DNA from: Pseudomonadota bacterium
Lineage (GTDB): Bacteria > Pseudomonadota > Gammaproteobacteria > Burkholderiales > Rhodocyclaceae
DNA: 64,000 nt
Assembly (NCBI GenBank): GCA_029776255.1
Contig: JAKOTN010000114.1
Location: 1 to 64,000, forward strand
Reading direction: 5' to 3'
Shown: positions 8,570 to 17,326 of the stretch, in pieces
Numbering within the stretch: position 1 is the first letter of the stretch
How the letters are laid out: every line of letters starts with the position of its first letter
Made by a program: the position numbers and the translations under genes
The notes under the pieces: model-generated
The model's database searches: none
What the model saw: the letters and a program-made list of their open reading frames with translations, nothing else
What the model was told of the DNA's origin: nothing

Positions 8570-9766
8570 TTACACGATGACGCAGTTGTCGTTCAAATAA
8601 ACGAGCGCCTCGTTGAGCGTGCTATCCGATTCGTCGAGCAAATACGTTTCCGCCTCGGGGAAGAATTCCAGCCACAGGGTTTCGAGGTCGTCCCGCATCT
8701 GGAAGGGCGCGGATTCGCGCAGGAAAGCCAGCACCGGCGGGCACTGGAAACCGTTGGCGCGAACCTTGCGGATCAGGGCGCGCGCCGCCGCCTTGCTGAG
8801 CGACGGTTTTGGCGGCAGATCGGCGGCGAGACAGACAAACACCGTCAGCAAGGACGCGTCGTCACTCTTGCCGCCGGTGATCTTTCGCCACTCCGCCGAT
8901 GCGGCGATGTCGAACTGGCTGGCGTCCTCCGGCCCGAATTCGCGCACGAAGTACAGAGGCTGGATCTCGGGAGTTAAAAGGTTGATGGGCCGGGTGGTGT
9001 CGAGAATGCGCGGCAAGTCCCTGGTTTGCATATCGCTCAGCACCGCGATGGCGATGCGCCGACACCCCGCCGGCGCGGTGTCGAGCCTGTCGTGCAAGTG
9101 TTTGAGGCTTTTGGCCGGCACGCCCTTTTTCCGAATTGCCGCCAGGAGGTTCAGGAAATCGCCGCCGTTCGGCAACATCGGCGCCTTGCTCTTGGTCAGC
9201 AGCGCCAGCAGCGCGCTTCGGATGACGGTTTCCGCGGCGGCGCCGGCGATATCCGCCCGCACGTTCAGTTGCCCGGCGAACCACCGTGCGGCGTCGATCG
9301 TTGCCTGATAGTCCTGCCTTTGCGCCTGCGCCTTTCGATAATCGGCGAGCGAGCGCAGCGACCATTGCGCCAGAAAAGCTTTTTGCGAAGGCTTGCCGAG
9401 ACCGTCGAGCACACTGTCTTCTGGCAGTGCCCACAGTTGCTTGAGCATTTCCGATCCGCCGCGCGAGTGCGAGAGGAAGGTGTTGTCCCGCAATGAACGG
9501 GCGGCATGTGCCAGATCGCCGCCGCCGCTGTGCTCAAGGAATAGGCTGACCAGATTGACAATACGCTGCCGGGCGTCCTCGATGTTTGGGCGCAGATATT
9601 GCGTGCCGAAGTACTCGGCGATTTGCACCATTCCCTTCGGGGCGTCGTTGACAATGCTGTCGATCCGCGTCCGGTCGATGATTCCGTGGTCTACGCCGTA
9701 AACCAGCGCGCGCTCGAAAAACGGGCGGGCGTCGAATACGGCAAGCGGTTGGTGGCTGGTCGGCAT
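8570..9766 (-). CDS. Unrecognised protein, last gene of the J-domain operon
   Basis: 398 aa, alpha-helical in appearance, with no signal peptide or membrane segment. I do not recognise a family. The N-terminal part (HQPLAVFDARPFFERALVYGV) and the acidic C-terminus (LDESDSTLNEALVYLND) are not typical of enzymes I know. It is the fourth of four leftward genes, 47 bp after the 250-aa protein, and its 3' end faces the kinase gene. A link with the J-domain protein is inferred only from the operon. Confidence 0.6.
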   Translation of the reverse strand: MPTSHQPLAVFDARPFFERALVYGVDHGIIDRTRIDSIVNDAPKGMVQIAEYFGTQYLRPNIEDARQRIVNLVSLFLEHSGGGDLAHAARSLRDNTFLSHSRGGSEMLKQLWALPEDSVLDGLGKPSQKAFLAQWSLRSLADYRKAQAQRQDYQATIDAARWFAGQLNVRADIAGAAAETVIRSALLALLTKSKAPMLPNGGDFLNLLAAIRKKGVPAKSLKHLHDRLDTAPAGCRRIAIAVLSDMQTRDLPRILDTTRPINLLTPEIQPLYFVREFGPEDASQFDIAASAEWRKITGGKSDDASLLTVFVCLAADLPPKPSLSKAAARALIRKVRANGFQCPPVLAFLRESAPFQMRDDLETLWLEFFPEAETYLLDESDSTLNEALVYLNDNCVIV

Positions 9767-9813
9767 GGGCGTTGCGCGTTTTCTGGCGGGCGCGAGGGGT
9801 GAAGACCGGTCCG

Positions 9814-10566
9814 CTACAGGGCGGACTCCTCCTCGGAATCGGCTGGTCGGGCCGGTCGGCCGGTTGCCGGGCCGGAGGGCCGGCTCTCGCCAACCGGCAG
9901 GTTTTCCAGCACTTGAGCATATTCCTCGGCGCGTGCGCGTGCCCGCAGAATCATCAGTACCTCACGGAAAAGTTCCGGATGTTGGTAGCGGAGCGTCCAG
10001 CTCAGTTCCATCCAATCGTGATCGTTGACCTCGCTGTGATTGAGAAAGGGACGATGGCTGCCGGTGTCGAGCAGTACTTCCAGCCGCTCCTCGTCGCTCA
10101 TTTCCATCGACGACTCGCCGCCTTCGCCGAAAAAATCGAAGGTGCCGGTGCGGAAGAAATGCTCGACGCTTTCGGTGCGTTCCCAGAGATAGTCGGCAAG
10201 GACGTCAACACCGCCGTCCATTTCGCCAATCGCCACCAGAAATTCGCCCGGATCGCTGTCGGCGCGAAAAATCACCGAATTGATCATGCCGTGCAGGCGC
10301 TGATGACTGGGATCGCCGTAACGCCGCTCCAGCAGGATGGCGCGGGCGAACTGTTCCGGCGAAACCAGCAGGCTGACCACCGATTCCTTCGAGGAATCGT
10401 AGTCGCGAAGAACCGCCAGCAAATCCTTGGGCGGGAAATCGTCGAGGGCAAGCACCAGCGCATGGTCGCCCTCGGTGTCAACCAGTGAGACCAGCGCGGC
10501 TTCCGCCCCGACGATGTCGCCGACGCGCACAAGTTTTTCAGCGCTGACGAGCACGGGATGACGCAT
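9814..10566 (-). CDS. Unrecognised acidic protein in the J-domain operon
   Basis: 250 aa, acidic, ending in a Gly/Pro-rich and Glu-rich tail (about residues 222-250) that looks disordered. No motif or membrane segment is recognised. Its start lies 3 bp after the stop of the 184-aa gene, so the two are almost certainly translated together. Confidence 0.6.
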   Translation of the reverse strand: MRHPVLVSAEKLVRVGDIVGAEAALVSLVDTEGDHALVLALDDFPPKDLLAVLRDYDSSKESVVSLLVSPEQFARAILLERRYGDPSHQRLHGMINSVIFRADSDPGEFLVAIGEMDGGVDVLADYLWERTESVEHFFRTGTFDFFGEGGESSMEMSDEERLEVLLDTGSHRPFLNHSEVNDHDWMELSWTLRYQHPELFREVLMILRARARAEEYAQVLENLPVGESRPSGPATGRPARPADSEEESAL

Positions 10567-10569
10567 GGT

Positions 10570-11124
10570 CTACCCTCCGTAAAATTGGTCTTTTCTATCG
10601 AAACCCTGTTCCGATAACCAGTCCGCGCCGGCCTCCTCCAGATCGCGATCGTCTGGCTCGTCGTCGCTGTCGCGGCTGCCGTCGGGACTGTCTACGTCGC
10701 GCGCCGCGTCCGCCAGCGGCTCGTCGTCGATGGCGCCGCTTTTGCCCTGTAGATACTCCAGGCAGGCGGTGATTACCAGAAAATGATCGCCGAACGGGTC
10801 TTGCAGCACGATGTCCGCCAGTTCCTTGGCCCACGGCTGCATCTGCACGGCGGCGTGCAGCAGCGCCCACGGCGGCAGATCTTCCGGATTCAGGCCGGCG
10901 AGCTGGTTGAAGATGTCCGGCCTTGGAAAGCGCATGCCACCATGAAAGGCGACCGCCACCATCTCCGGATTGCATTCGATCATCGGTAGCAACTGCCTGA
11001 CTTGTCCACGTTTTTCCTTCAGTCGTTTGGCAAGGATGTCGTGGCCTGCCGAATCGGTCGTCAGATCGTCGAGTTCCGCGCCGTAAGCCGAATTCAACTC
11101 TTCAAAAAATGGCGACAGCCTCAC
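10570..11124 (-). CDS. Unrecognised protein coupled to the J-domain gene
   Basis: 184 aa. The first 130 residues look globular (CNPEMVAVAFHGGMRFPRPD, LPPWALLHAAVQMQPWAKE); residues 135-175 are very rich in Asp and Glu and probably disordered. No family recognised. The ATG overlaps the end of the J-domain gene by 4 bp, which suggests that the two proteins are made in fixed ratio and may act together. Confidence 0.6.
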   Translation of the reverse strand: MRLSPFFEELNSAYGAELDDLTTDSAGHDILAKRLKEKRGQVRQLLPMIECNPEMVAVAFHGGMRFPRPDIFNQLAGLNPEDLPPWALLHAAVQMQPWAKELADIVLQDPFGDHFLVITACLEYLQGKSGAIDDEPLADAARDVDSPDGSRDSDDEPDDRDLEEAGADWLSEQGFDRKDQFYGG

Positions 11125-11399
11125 TGCAAAACTCCTTTCAGATAGTGTTGCCAGATTTCGCGCGCGGTATCCAGGGGCTTGTCGAGCAGGTTTCGGCGGC
11201 GGTTTTCGTCGTACTCCCGTCGGCGTTCGGCGTCGGCGAGCGTGTCATAGGCGTCCTGAACCTCGCGGAATTGCTCCGCGGCGTCCGCGGCGCTATTCCG
11301 GTCCGGGTGAAATTTCAGGGCTTTCCGGCGATACGCCTGTGTGACCTCGCTGTGAGTGGCGTCGCTGGCGATTCCCAATACGGCGTAGAAATCCTTCAT
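11121..11399 (-). CDS. Small J-domain protein
   Basis: 92 aa. Residues 1-68 form a J-domain with DFYAVLGI, helix II AYRRKALKF and the HPD tripeptide at 31-33, which stimulates DnaK ATPase. The Gly/Phe linker, zinc fingers and substrate domain of DnaJ are absent, so it must find substrates by other means, perhaps through the three proteins coded behind it. It is the first gene of the operon; 170 bp separate it from metF upstream. Confidence 0.88.
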   Translation of the reverse strand: MKDFYAVLGIASDATHSEVTQAYRRKALKFHPDRNSAADAAEQFREVQDAYDTLADAERRREYDENRRRNLLDKPLDTAREIWQHYLKGVLQ

Positions 11400-11569
11400 G
11401 TGTTTTCGTCGAGTGGGTCTGGGGTGGCGACGGGTGCCGCCGTTGGACGATGCCCGACTGAGGAGGGCTTGAGCGAATCAGTGCGACGGCGAATTCTATC
11501 CTTTACGCAAGGCGAATGGCTAAATTCGCCACCGATGTCGCCACAAGCGGCATGCGGCGCCGCTACCGG

Positions 11570-12409
11570 TCAGGATAATCCGAGGCGTTGCCATAGCGTG
11601 CTGGTCAACGAAACCTGGTTGAGCGTGTAAAAATGCAGACCAGGCGCATTGCCGGCGAGCAGCTTTTCGCAGAGTTGCGTGACCACGTCGAGACCAAACG
11701 CGCGAATGGACGCGGTATCGTCGGCATAACTTTCCAGTTTCTTTCTTATCCAGCGCGGAATTTCAGCGCCGCAGTTGTCCGAAAAGCGGGCCAGATTGCT
11801 GAAACTCGAAATCGGCATGATGCCCGGAACGATGGGAATCGCGATACCCAGCGACAAACACTCGTCAACGAAGCGTTCATACGCATCGACGTTGTAGAAA
11901 TACTGCGTGATCGCCGAATCGGCGCCGGCGTCGACCTTGCGTTTGAAGGCCAATAGGTCGTCCCTGGGGCTGCGCGCCTGTGGATGGTATTCCGGATAGG
12001 CGGCGACCTCGATATGAAACCAGTCGCCCGTTTGCGCGCGGACGAACTCGACCAGTTCGTTGGCATAACGGAAAGCGCCAGGCTGGGCCATGCCCGAGGG
12101 CAGATCGCCGCGCAATACCACCAGATGGCGGATGCCGTGCGAGCGGTACTGTTCGAGGATGCCGCGAATACTTTCGCGGGTCGAGCCGATGCACGACAGA
12201 TGCGGCGCGGCTTGCTGGCCTTCGGCCTGGATTTCCAGAACGGTATCCAGCGTGCGGTCGCGTGTCGAACCGCCGGCGCCGAAAGTCACCGAGAAGAACT
12301 TGGGTTTCAGCAGCGCCATCCGCGCGCGCGCGACGCGCAATTTTTCGGCCCCCTCGGGGGTTTGTGGCGGAAACAGTTCAAGGCTGAAAGCGGGTGGATT
12401 TTGTGTCAT
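11570..12409 (-). CDS. metF: 5,10-methylenetetrahydrofolate reductase
   Basis: 279 aa. It reduces methylene-THF to methyl-THF with FAD, giving the methyl donor for MetH. Seen: FSLELFPPQTPEG near the N-terminus (catalytic Glu region), FSVTFGAGGSTRDRTL near 40, HLVVLRGDLP near 93, and AYPEYHPQA near 137. It is the last gene of the ahcY operon (7 bp after the small membrane protein) and so lies under the SAH riboswitch. The pairing makes sense: ahcY clears S-adenosylhomocysteine and MetF supplies methyl groups to remake methionine. Confidence 0.95.
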   Translation of the reverse strand: MTQNPPAFSLELFPPQTPEGAEKLRVARARMALLKPKFFSVTFGAGGSTRDRTLDTVLEIQAEGQQAAPHLSCIGSTRESIRGILEQYRSHGIRHLVVLRGDLPSGMAQPGAFRYANELVEFVRAQTGDWFHIEVAAYPEYHPQARSPRDDLLAFKRKVDAGADSAITQYFYNVDAYERFVDECLSLGIAIPIVPGIMPISSFSNLARFSDNCGAEIPRWIRKKLESYADDTASIRAFGLDVVTQLCEKLLAGNAPGLHFYTLNQVSLTSTLWQRLGLS

Positions 12410-12416
12410 GTGCAGG

Positions 12417-12773
12417 TTATTTTCTGCCCTTGCCGGTCGGCAAAAACCAGGACAGGATCGACGAGAAAATGCTGTAAAGAATGGCGCCGAACACCGCCGG
12501 CCAGAAACCGCCGACCTCGAACCCTTGCAGCAGCGAACCCGCGAGCCAGAACAGCAGGCCGTTCACGATGAAGATAAAGAGTCCCAGCGTCAGCAGCGTC
12601 ATCGGCAGCGTCAGCAAAAGCAACAAGGGGCGCAGCAGCGCGTTCACCAACCCGAGCACCAGCGCGGCGATCATCGCCGCGCCAAACGATGCGATCCGTA
12701 TCGACGATGGCATCAGATAGGCCACCGCCAGCAAGGCGGTGGCGTTCAGCAACCAGTGCAGGAACAGTCGCAC
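12417..12773 (-). CDS. Small four-helix membrane protein (phage holin 4 / DUF360-like family)
   Basis: 118 aa, almost wholly hydrophobic with about four membrane helices and a basic C-terminus. The length and the GLVNALLRPLLLLLTLP segment match the pfam04020 family of proteins such as YvlD. Despite the 'holin' name in databases, this is a chromosomal gene. It is often found between ahcY and metF in betaproteobacteria, but no role in methyl metabolism is established. It lies 27 bp after ahcY. Confidence 0.85.
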   Translation of the reverse strand: MRLFLHWLLNATALLAVAYLMPSSIRIASFGAAMIAALVLGLVNALLRPLLLLLTLPMTLLTLGLFIFIVNGLLFWLAGSLLQGFEVGGFWPAVFGAILYSIFSSILSWFLPTGKGRK

Positions 12774-12800
12774 TGCCGTCCTCCATGAATCGGCGAAATC

Positions 12801-14213
12801 TCAATAACGGTAGTGATCCGATTTGTAAGGACCTTCCTTGGCGACGCCAATATAGGCCGCCTGCTGATCGGTCAGTTCGGACAATTGCGCATTGAGCTTT
12901 TTGAGTTGCAGACGCGCGACCTTTTCGTCGAGGTGTTTCGGCAGCGTATATACGCCGACCGGGTAAGCGGCGGTGCGCGTAAACAATTCGATCTGGGCAA
13001 TGGTCTGATTGGCGAAAGACGAACTCATCACGTAAGACGGATGGCCGGTCCCGCAGCCGAGGTTCACCAGACGCCCCTTGGCCAGCAGGATGATGCGCTT
13101 GCCGTCAGGGAAAATGATGTGGTCCACTTGCGGCTTGATTTCTTCCCAGGCATAGCCTTCGATCGATGCGACATCGATTTCGTTGTCGAAATGGCCGATG
13201 TTGCAGACGATGGCTTGATCTTTCATCTTGCACAGGTGGTCGTGAGTGATCACGTGGTAATTGCCGGTGCAGGTGACGAAGATATCGGCCTTGTCGGCGG
13301 CGTAATCCATGGTCACCACGCGGTAGCCCTCCATCGCCGCCTGCAGCGCGCAGATCGGATCGACTTCGGTGACCCACACTTGCGCCGAAAGGGCACGCAT
13401 GGCCTGTGCCGACCCCTTGCCGACATCGCCGTAGCCGGCGATCAACGCCACCTTGCCGGCGATCATCACGTCGGTGGCGCGCTTGATGCCGTCAACCAGC
13501 GACTCACGGCAGCCGTACAGATTGTCGAATTTGGACTTGGTGACCGAGTCATTCACGTTGATCGCCGGGAACTTCAATTCACCGCGAGCATGCATCTGGT
13601 ACAGGCGATGAACGCCGGTGGTGGTTTCCTCCGTCACGCCCTTGATTGCCGCCAACCGCACCGAGTACCAGGTCTTGTCGCTGGCCAGCTTGGACTTGAT
13701 GGCGGCGAAGAGGATGGTTTCTTCCTCCGAGGTGGGCGTGGCCAGCACCGACGGGTCGTTTTCGGCTCTGGCGCCAAGGTGCAGCAATAACGTGGCATCG
13801 CCGCCGTCGTCGAGGATCATGTTGCTGTAGCCGCCGTCCGGCCATTCGAAAATGCGGTGGGTGTAGTCCCAGTAGTCCTGCAACGATTCGCCCTTGACGG
13901 CGAAAACCGCCACGCCGCTGGCGGCGATCGCTGCAGCGGCGTGGTCCTGCGTCGAAAAGATATTGCATGACGCCCAGCGCACTTCCGCGCCGAGGGCGGT
14001 CAGGGTTTCGATCAGCACCGCCGTCTGGATGGTCATGTGCAAGGAACCGGTAATGCGTGCGCCAGCAAGCGGCTTGGCGACGGCGAACTCGTCGCGAATC
14101 GCCATCAAGCCTGGCATTTCGGTTTCCGCGATGCGAATTTCCTTGCGGCCCCAGGCGGCCAGGCCCAGGTCGGCGACGACGTGATCTTTGGATTGGGAAA
14201 CGGTGTCCGACAC
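12801..14213 (-). CDS. ahcY: S-adenosylhomocysteine hydrolase
   Basis: 470 aa from GTG 14213, chosen because AAGGAG lies 7 bp upstream and because this length is usual; the frame is open further upstream. The enzyme splits SAH into homocysteine and adenosine with tightly bound NAD. Seen: [47 protein letters not shown] (Rossmann glycine motif) and the C-terminal [11 protein letters not shown] that closes the NAD site of the next subunit. First gene of the operon ahcY, membrane protein, metF, preceded by an SAH riboswitch. Confidence 0.97.
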   Translation of the reverse strand: MSDTVSQSKDHVVADLGLAAWGRKEIRIAETEMPGLMAIRDEFAVAKPLAGARITGSLHMTIQTAVLIETLTALGAEVRWASCNIFSTQDHAAAAIAASGVAVFAVKGESLQDYWDYTHRIFEWPDGGYSNMILDDGGDATLLLHLGARAENDPSVLATPTSEEETILFAAIKSKLASDKTWYSVRLAAIKGVTEETTTGVHRLYQMHARGELKFPAINVNDSVTKSKFDNLYGCRESLVDGIKRATDVMIAGKVALIAGYGDVGKGSAQAMRALSAQVWVTEVDPICALQAAMEGYRVVTMDYAADKADIFVTCTGNYHVITHDHLCKMKDQAIVCNIGHFDNEIDVASIEGYAWEEIKPQVDHIIFPDGKRIILLAKGRLVNLGCGTGHPSYVMSSSFANQTIAQIELFTRTAAYPVGVYTLPKHLDEKVARLQLKKLNAQLSELTDQQAAYIGVAKEGPYKSDHYRY

Positions 14214-14327
14214 GGTAAGGCTCCTTGAGAACGACGACCGGGGAAGGAGTGCCTTGGCTTGTGGGTACCGCGAACCGCCGACGGCCACCCATCCATGCGC
14301 CCACGCCCGGTGCGGGTTGTGGTTGGA

Positions 14328-14390
14328 TGAGCGCCGTTTGTGGAATCCGAGCCTGAAACTGTCGGAAGACAGCCTTGCAGCGCTCCTCGG
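14328..14390 (-). promoter_or_regulatory. SAH riboswitch
   Basis: On the minus strand the conserved segments GAGGAGCGCUGC, CAGGCUCGG and AACGGCGCUC occur in order. P1 pairs CCGAG (14390-14386) with CUCGG (14351-14347), and the pseudoknot pairs GAGCGC (14385-14380) with GCGCUC (14334-14329). A variable hairpin with GCUGUC/GACAGU sits between. This is the SAH class known upstream of ahcY in beta- and gammaproteobacteria; SAH binding turns expression on. It ends about 115 nt before the ahcY start. Confidence 0.92.
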
Positions 14391-14401
14391 ATTAGTCGGC
14401 G

Positions 14402-14407
14402 ATTATA
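14402..14407 (-). promoter_or_regulatory. -10 box for the ahcY operon
   Basis: A perfect TATAAT on the minus strand ends 11 bp before the riboswitch P1 stem, so transcription would start almost at the first base of the aptamer. The -35 region is weak. Confidence 0.65.
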
Positions 14408-14489
14408 ACCCGGCTTCGCCTCGACGCGAGAGTGAGGAAAATCACGCCGGGCCTTTCGCCATCAACGCCTTGCCGACGTTTGTGCCGCC

Positions 14490-14867
14490 TCAATAGGACA
14501 GCGAATCGTAAGGCTGTTTCGCGCCCTGGATTTCGACGCTGATCTGGTTCGGCGCGCAAATGGCGATTTCGCCGGCACGGCTCAACCAGCCTTGGCGGAC
14601 GCAGTATTGATGCGGTCCCGGATCGGAGGCCACACGCACGCGCCGCCGCTCGACGACCAGCGTGGTGACGCCGAGCGCGCCTTGGATGTCGATGCGGCGG
14701 TCGCGCGCCAGACTGAGTTCGGAGACGATTTCGCCGCCGCGTTTGACGATGGCTTTTTCGGCGATGCCGGCGCGCCAGGCCAAGGGAAGCGACGCGGCGC
14801 AAATCGCCAGACCGAGCAGGAAGACCAGCCAGTCGCCGGACTTGAGAAGTCCGACCCAGGCGGTCAC
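14490..14867 (-). CDS. NusG domain II-like small membrane-anchored protein
   Basis: 125 aa from GTG 14867, which overlaps the rapZ stop by 4 bp (GTGA). A single N-terminal membrane helix (about residues 10-30) is followed by a beta-rich domain with DIQGALGVTTLVVERRRVRVASD and GWLSRAGEIAICAPNQISVEI, the hallmark of the NusG_II / DUF1312 family. These extracytoplasmic domains are often coded with thiamine or electron-transfer genes; here the neighbour is rapZ. The function is not established. Confidence 0.75.
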   Translation of the reverse strand: MTAWVGLLKSGDWLVFLLGLAICAASLPLAWRAGIAEKAIVKRGGEIVSELSLARDRRIDIQGALGVTTLVVERRRVRVASDPGPHQYCVRQGWLSRAGEIAICAPNQISVEIQGAKQPYDSLSY

Positions 14868-15742
14868 GTCGTGCCGTCTGGCGGCGGCGCTGGCCGCAGT
14901 TCGCGGTGACGCACCAGCACGCGCCCGCAGCAATTGAATTCCCGGCCCAGGCATTCGGCGAGATAGACCGAGCGGTGCTGGCCACCGGTACAGCCGATGC
15001 CGACGGTCAGATAATTGCGGCTGTCCTGCACATAACACGGCAACCAGGAGCGGACGAAACCGGCAATATCGTTACGCATGCGCAAGACTTCCGGTTCCGC
15101 CTCCAGAAAATCGATCACCGGCTGATCGCGACCGGTCAGCGGCCGCAGATTCATGTCGTAGTGCGGGTTTGGCAGGCAGCGGACATCGAACACCAGGTCG
15201 GCGTCGAGCGGGATGCCGTTTTTGAAGCCGAACGACTGAAACAGCAAGGTCAGCCCCTGGCACGGGTCGGAAGACACCTCGGTGGCGACGAATTGTCGAA
15301 TCCATTCGCGGAGAACGCTGGCCTTGACGCCGCTGGTATCCATGTGATGCCCGAGAACGGCCAGGCTGGCCAAACGCTCGCGCTCTTCGGCGATGGCCTC
15401 CGTCAGCGTCAACTGATCGTTGGCCAGCGGGTGGCGGCGACGCGTCTCGGAGTAGCGCTTGATCAGCGTGGCATCCTGTGCATCGAGGAAAAGAAATTGC
15501 AGCTCCAGTTCATTGGCGCGCAGGGCATCGAGCTGCATCGGCAGCATCGCCACGCTGGTACCGCCGCGAATATCGATCACTACCCCGACCTTGTCGTAAC
15601 CCTGCAGGTCGAGCTGTCCGACGAGTTGTTGCAGCAACTGTGACGGAAGGTTGTCGACGCAATAATAGTTGGCGTCTTCAAGCACCTTGAGGGCGATCGA
15701 TTTTCCTGAGCCGGAGAGGCCGCTGATGAGAACGAGATGCAT
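14864..15742 (-). CDS. rapZ: RNase adapter protein RapZ
   Basis: 292 aa from ATG 15742. P-loop GLSGSGKS at 8-15, DNLP near 33, DIRGG near 60, and a C-terminal domain with GCTGGQHRSVYLAE near 250 and DLVFDVRCLPNPHY near 180. In Escherichia coli RapZ guides RNase E to the sRNA GlmZ and so tunes glucosamine-6-phosphate synthesis; it binds GlcN6P. In betaproteobacteria the sRNA partner is less clear. It is divergent from the M20 amidohydrolase. Confidence 0.95.
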   Translation of the reverse strand: MHLVLISGLSGSGKSIALKVLEDANYYCVDNLPSQLLQQLVGQLDLQGYDKVGVVIDIRGGTSVAMLPMQLDALRANELELQFLFLDAQDATLIKRYSETRRRHPLANDQLTLTEAIAEERERLASLAVLGHHMDTSGVKASVLREWIRQFVATEVSSDPCQGLTLLFQSFGFKNGIPLDADLVFDVRCLPNPHYDMNLRPLTGRDQPVIDFLEAEPEVLRMRNDIAGFVRSWLPCYVQDSRNYLTVGIGCTGGQHRSVYLAECLGREFNCCGRVLVRHRELRPAPPPDGTT

Positions 15743-15825
15743 GAGCGGCAGGATAACGGAAGCACGGCTCCCCGAGCAAGCCACTCTGGAATAAACTGCT
15801 TGTTCCACACGACTCGTGCCCGCTG

Positions 15826-17001
15826 ATGACCCTGCCCATTCCCTTTATCGACGAGCTCATCGCCATGCGTCGAGATGTTCACGCGCACCCAGAGTTAGCC
15901 TTCGAAGAAATTCGCACGGCGGATCTCGTTGCCCGCGAGTTGGCCCGGTACGGCCTCCGGGTCGAGACGGGTGTGGCGCGTACCGGCGTGATCGGCGTCT
16001 TGCGCAAGGGAAGCGGCTCCCGGGCGATCGGTTTACGGGCAGACATGGATGCCCTGCCCTTGCAGGAAAAAAACGACTACCCGCACCGCTCGCAATACAG
16101 CGGGCGAATGCACGCCTGCGGTCACGACGGACACACCGCGATGCTGCTCGGCGCCGCGCGTTATATGGCCGAGCATCTTGCCGACCTCGATTTCGATGGG
16201 ACCGTGTATTTCATTTTCCAGCCGGCGGAGGAATCCGAAGGCGGAGCGGCGGCCATGATCGCCGAAGGCTTGTTCGAACGTTTCCCGATGGAAGCCGTTT
16301 TTGGCCTGCACAACTGGCCGGGGATTCCGGTCGGCGAAATGGCGGTCATGCCAGGGGCGGTAATGGCCGGCACCTGTTCGTTCGAAATCACGGTAAGCGG
16401 ACAGGGGTGCCATGCGGCCATGCCGCACCAGGGGATCGATACCCTGGTGGCGAGCAGCCAACTGGTGCTGGCCTTGCAGACCGTCGTTTCGCGCAATCTG
16501 CACCCTTGTGAAGCGGCGGTGGTCAGCGTGACGCAAATTCACGGTGGCGACGCCTGGAACGTCATTCCCGACGACGCCGTGCTGCGCGGTACGATCCGCG
16601 GCTTCAACGCCGAGACCGAGCGCGCCGTCGAACAGGCGATCGAGAGGCTGTGCCTCGGCGTCGGCGACACCTTCGGCGCACGAATCGCGGTGCGCTTCGA
16701 TCACCGCTATCCGCCGACGGTCAACAGCCTTGCGGAAACCGAACTCTGCCGCCGGGTCGCAAGCGGGATCTTGGGGCCAGGAAAGGTGCGTACCGCCGAA
16801 ACGCCATCGATGGGCGCCGAGGATTTCGCATATTTTCTGCGCGAAAAGCCCGGTTGCTACGTCTGGCTGGGAAATGGGCCGGGGACCGGTGGCCGCACCT
16901 TGCACAACCCCCACTACGACTTCAACGATGCGATTCTGCCTCTAGGCATCAGTTACTGGGTGCGTCTGGTCGAAGCGGTGCTGCGAGGGTGTCGCCCGTG
17001 A
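15826..17001 (+). CDS. M20D family amidohydrolase (hippurate hydrolase-like)
   Basis: 391 aa. Zinc-site motifs: DMDALPLQE near 73, HACGHDGHTAMLLGA near 96, QPAEESEGGA near 130 and the C-terminal HNPHYDFND. A lid domain contains GQGCHAAMPHQGIDTL. The family hydrolyses N-acyl or N-benzoyl amino acids and some auxin conjugates; the substrate cannot be told from the sequence. It is a single gene divergent from rapZ. Confidence 0.88.
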   Translation: MTLPIPFIDELIAMRRDVHAHPELAFEEIRTADLVARELARYGLRVETGVARTGVIGVLRKGSGSRAIGLRADMDALPLQEKNDYPHRSQYSGRMHACGHDGHTAMLLGAARYMAEHLADLDFDGTVYFIFQPAEESEGGAAAMIAEGLFERFPMEAVFGLHNWPGIPVGEMAVMPGAVMAGTCSFEITVSGQGCHAAMPHQGIDTLVASSQLVLALQTVVSRNLHPCEAAVVSVTQIHGGDAWNVIPDDAVLRGTIRGFNAETERAVEQAIERLCLGVGDTFGARIAVRFDHRYPPTVNSLAETELCRRVASGILGPGKVRTAETPSMGAEDFAYFLREKPGCYVWLGNGPGTGGRTLHNPHYDFNDAILPLGISYWVRLVEAVLRGCRP

Positions 17002-17326
17002 CAGCGGACGCCGCGAAAGCCAATGAAAGTGGATAATAAAGGGGTAAACTGGGCGCGAACGACAAGGTGACGCGACGAACGCCCCATTTTTGCTACACTC
17101 ATGGACTTGGCATGTGCCGGCGCTGCGGAAGCGGGCGCACGGACAAAGGAAATACGGGAGGGTATTTCCGAAAAAATGGCGGGGAGCGCCGGTGCAGTTT
17201 TCAGGTGCTCCCCGAGTTCAGGCCTGCGCCGGAACTCCCAAGACCATGAAAAGGAGAACAGCGTGCGCAGCTTAGTTGGCCGGACTTACAAACAGCTTAC
17301 GCACGCGGAGCAAACAAGCGAAATCC
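17002..17326 (+). other. Intergenic leader of the two-component operon with a hairpin
   Basis: 325 bp without a supported gene. At 17181-17213 GGGGAGC pairs with GCTCCCC across a 19-nt loop; no T run follows, so it is not a standard terminator. It lies about 110 bp before the response regulator start and could shape the leader mRNA. A TACACT at 17094 could be a -10 box but lacks a good -35. Confidence 0.4.

Noticed and set aside
17181-17213. Intrinsic terminator after the amidohydrolase gene
   Set aside because: Stem is good but the loop is long, no T run follows, and it lies 180 bp after the stop codon.
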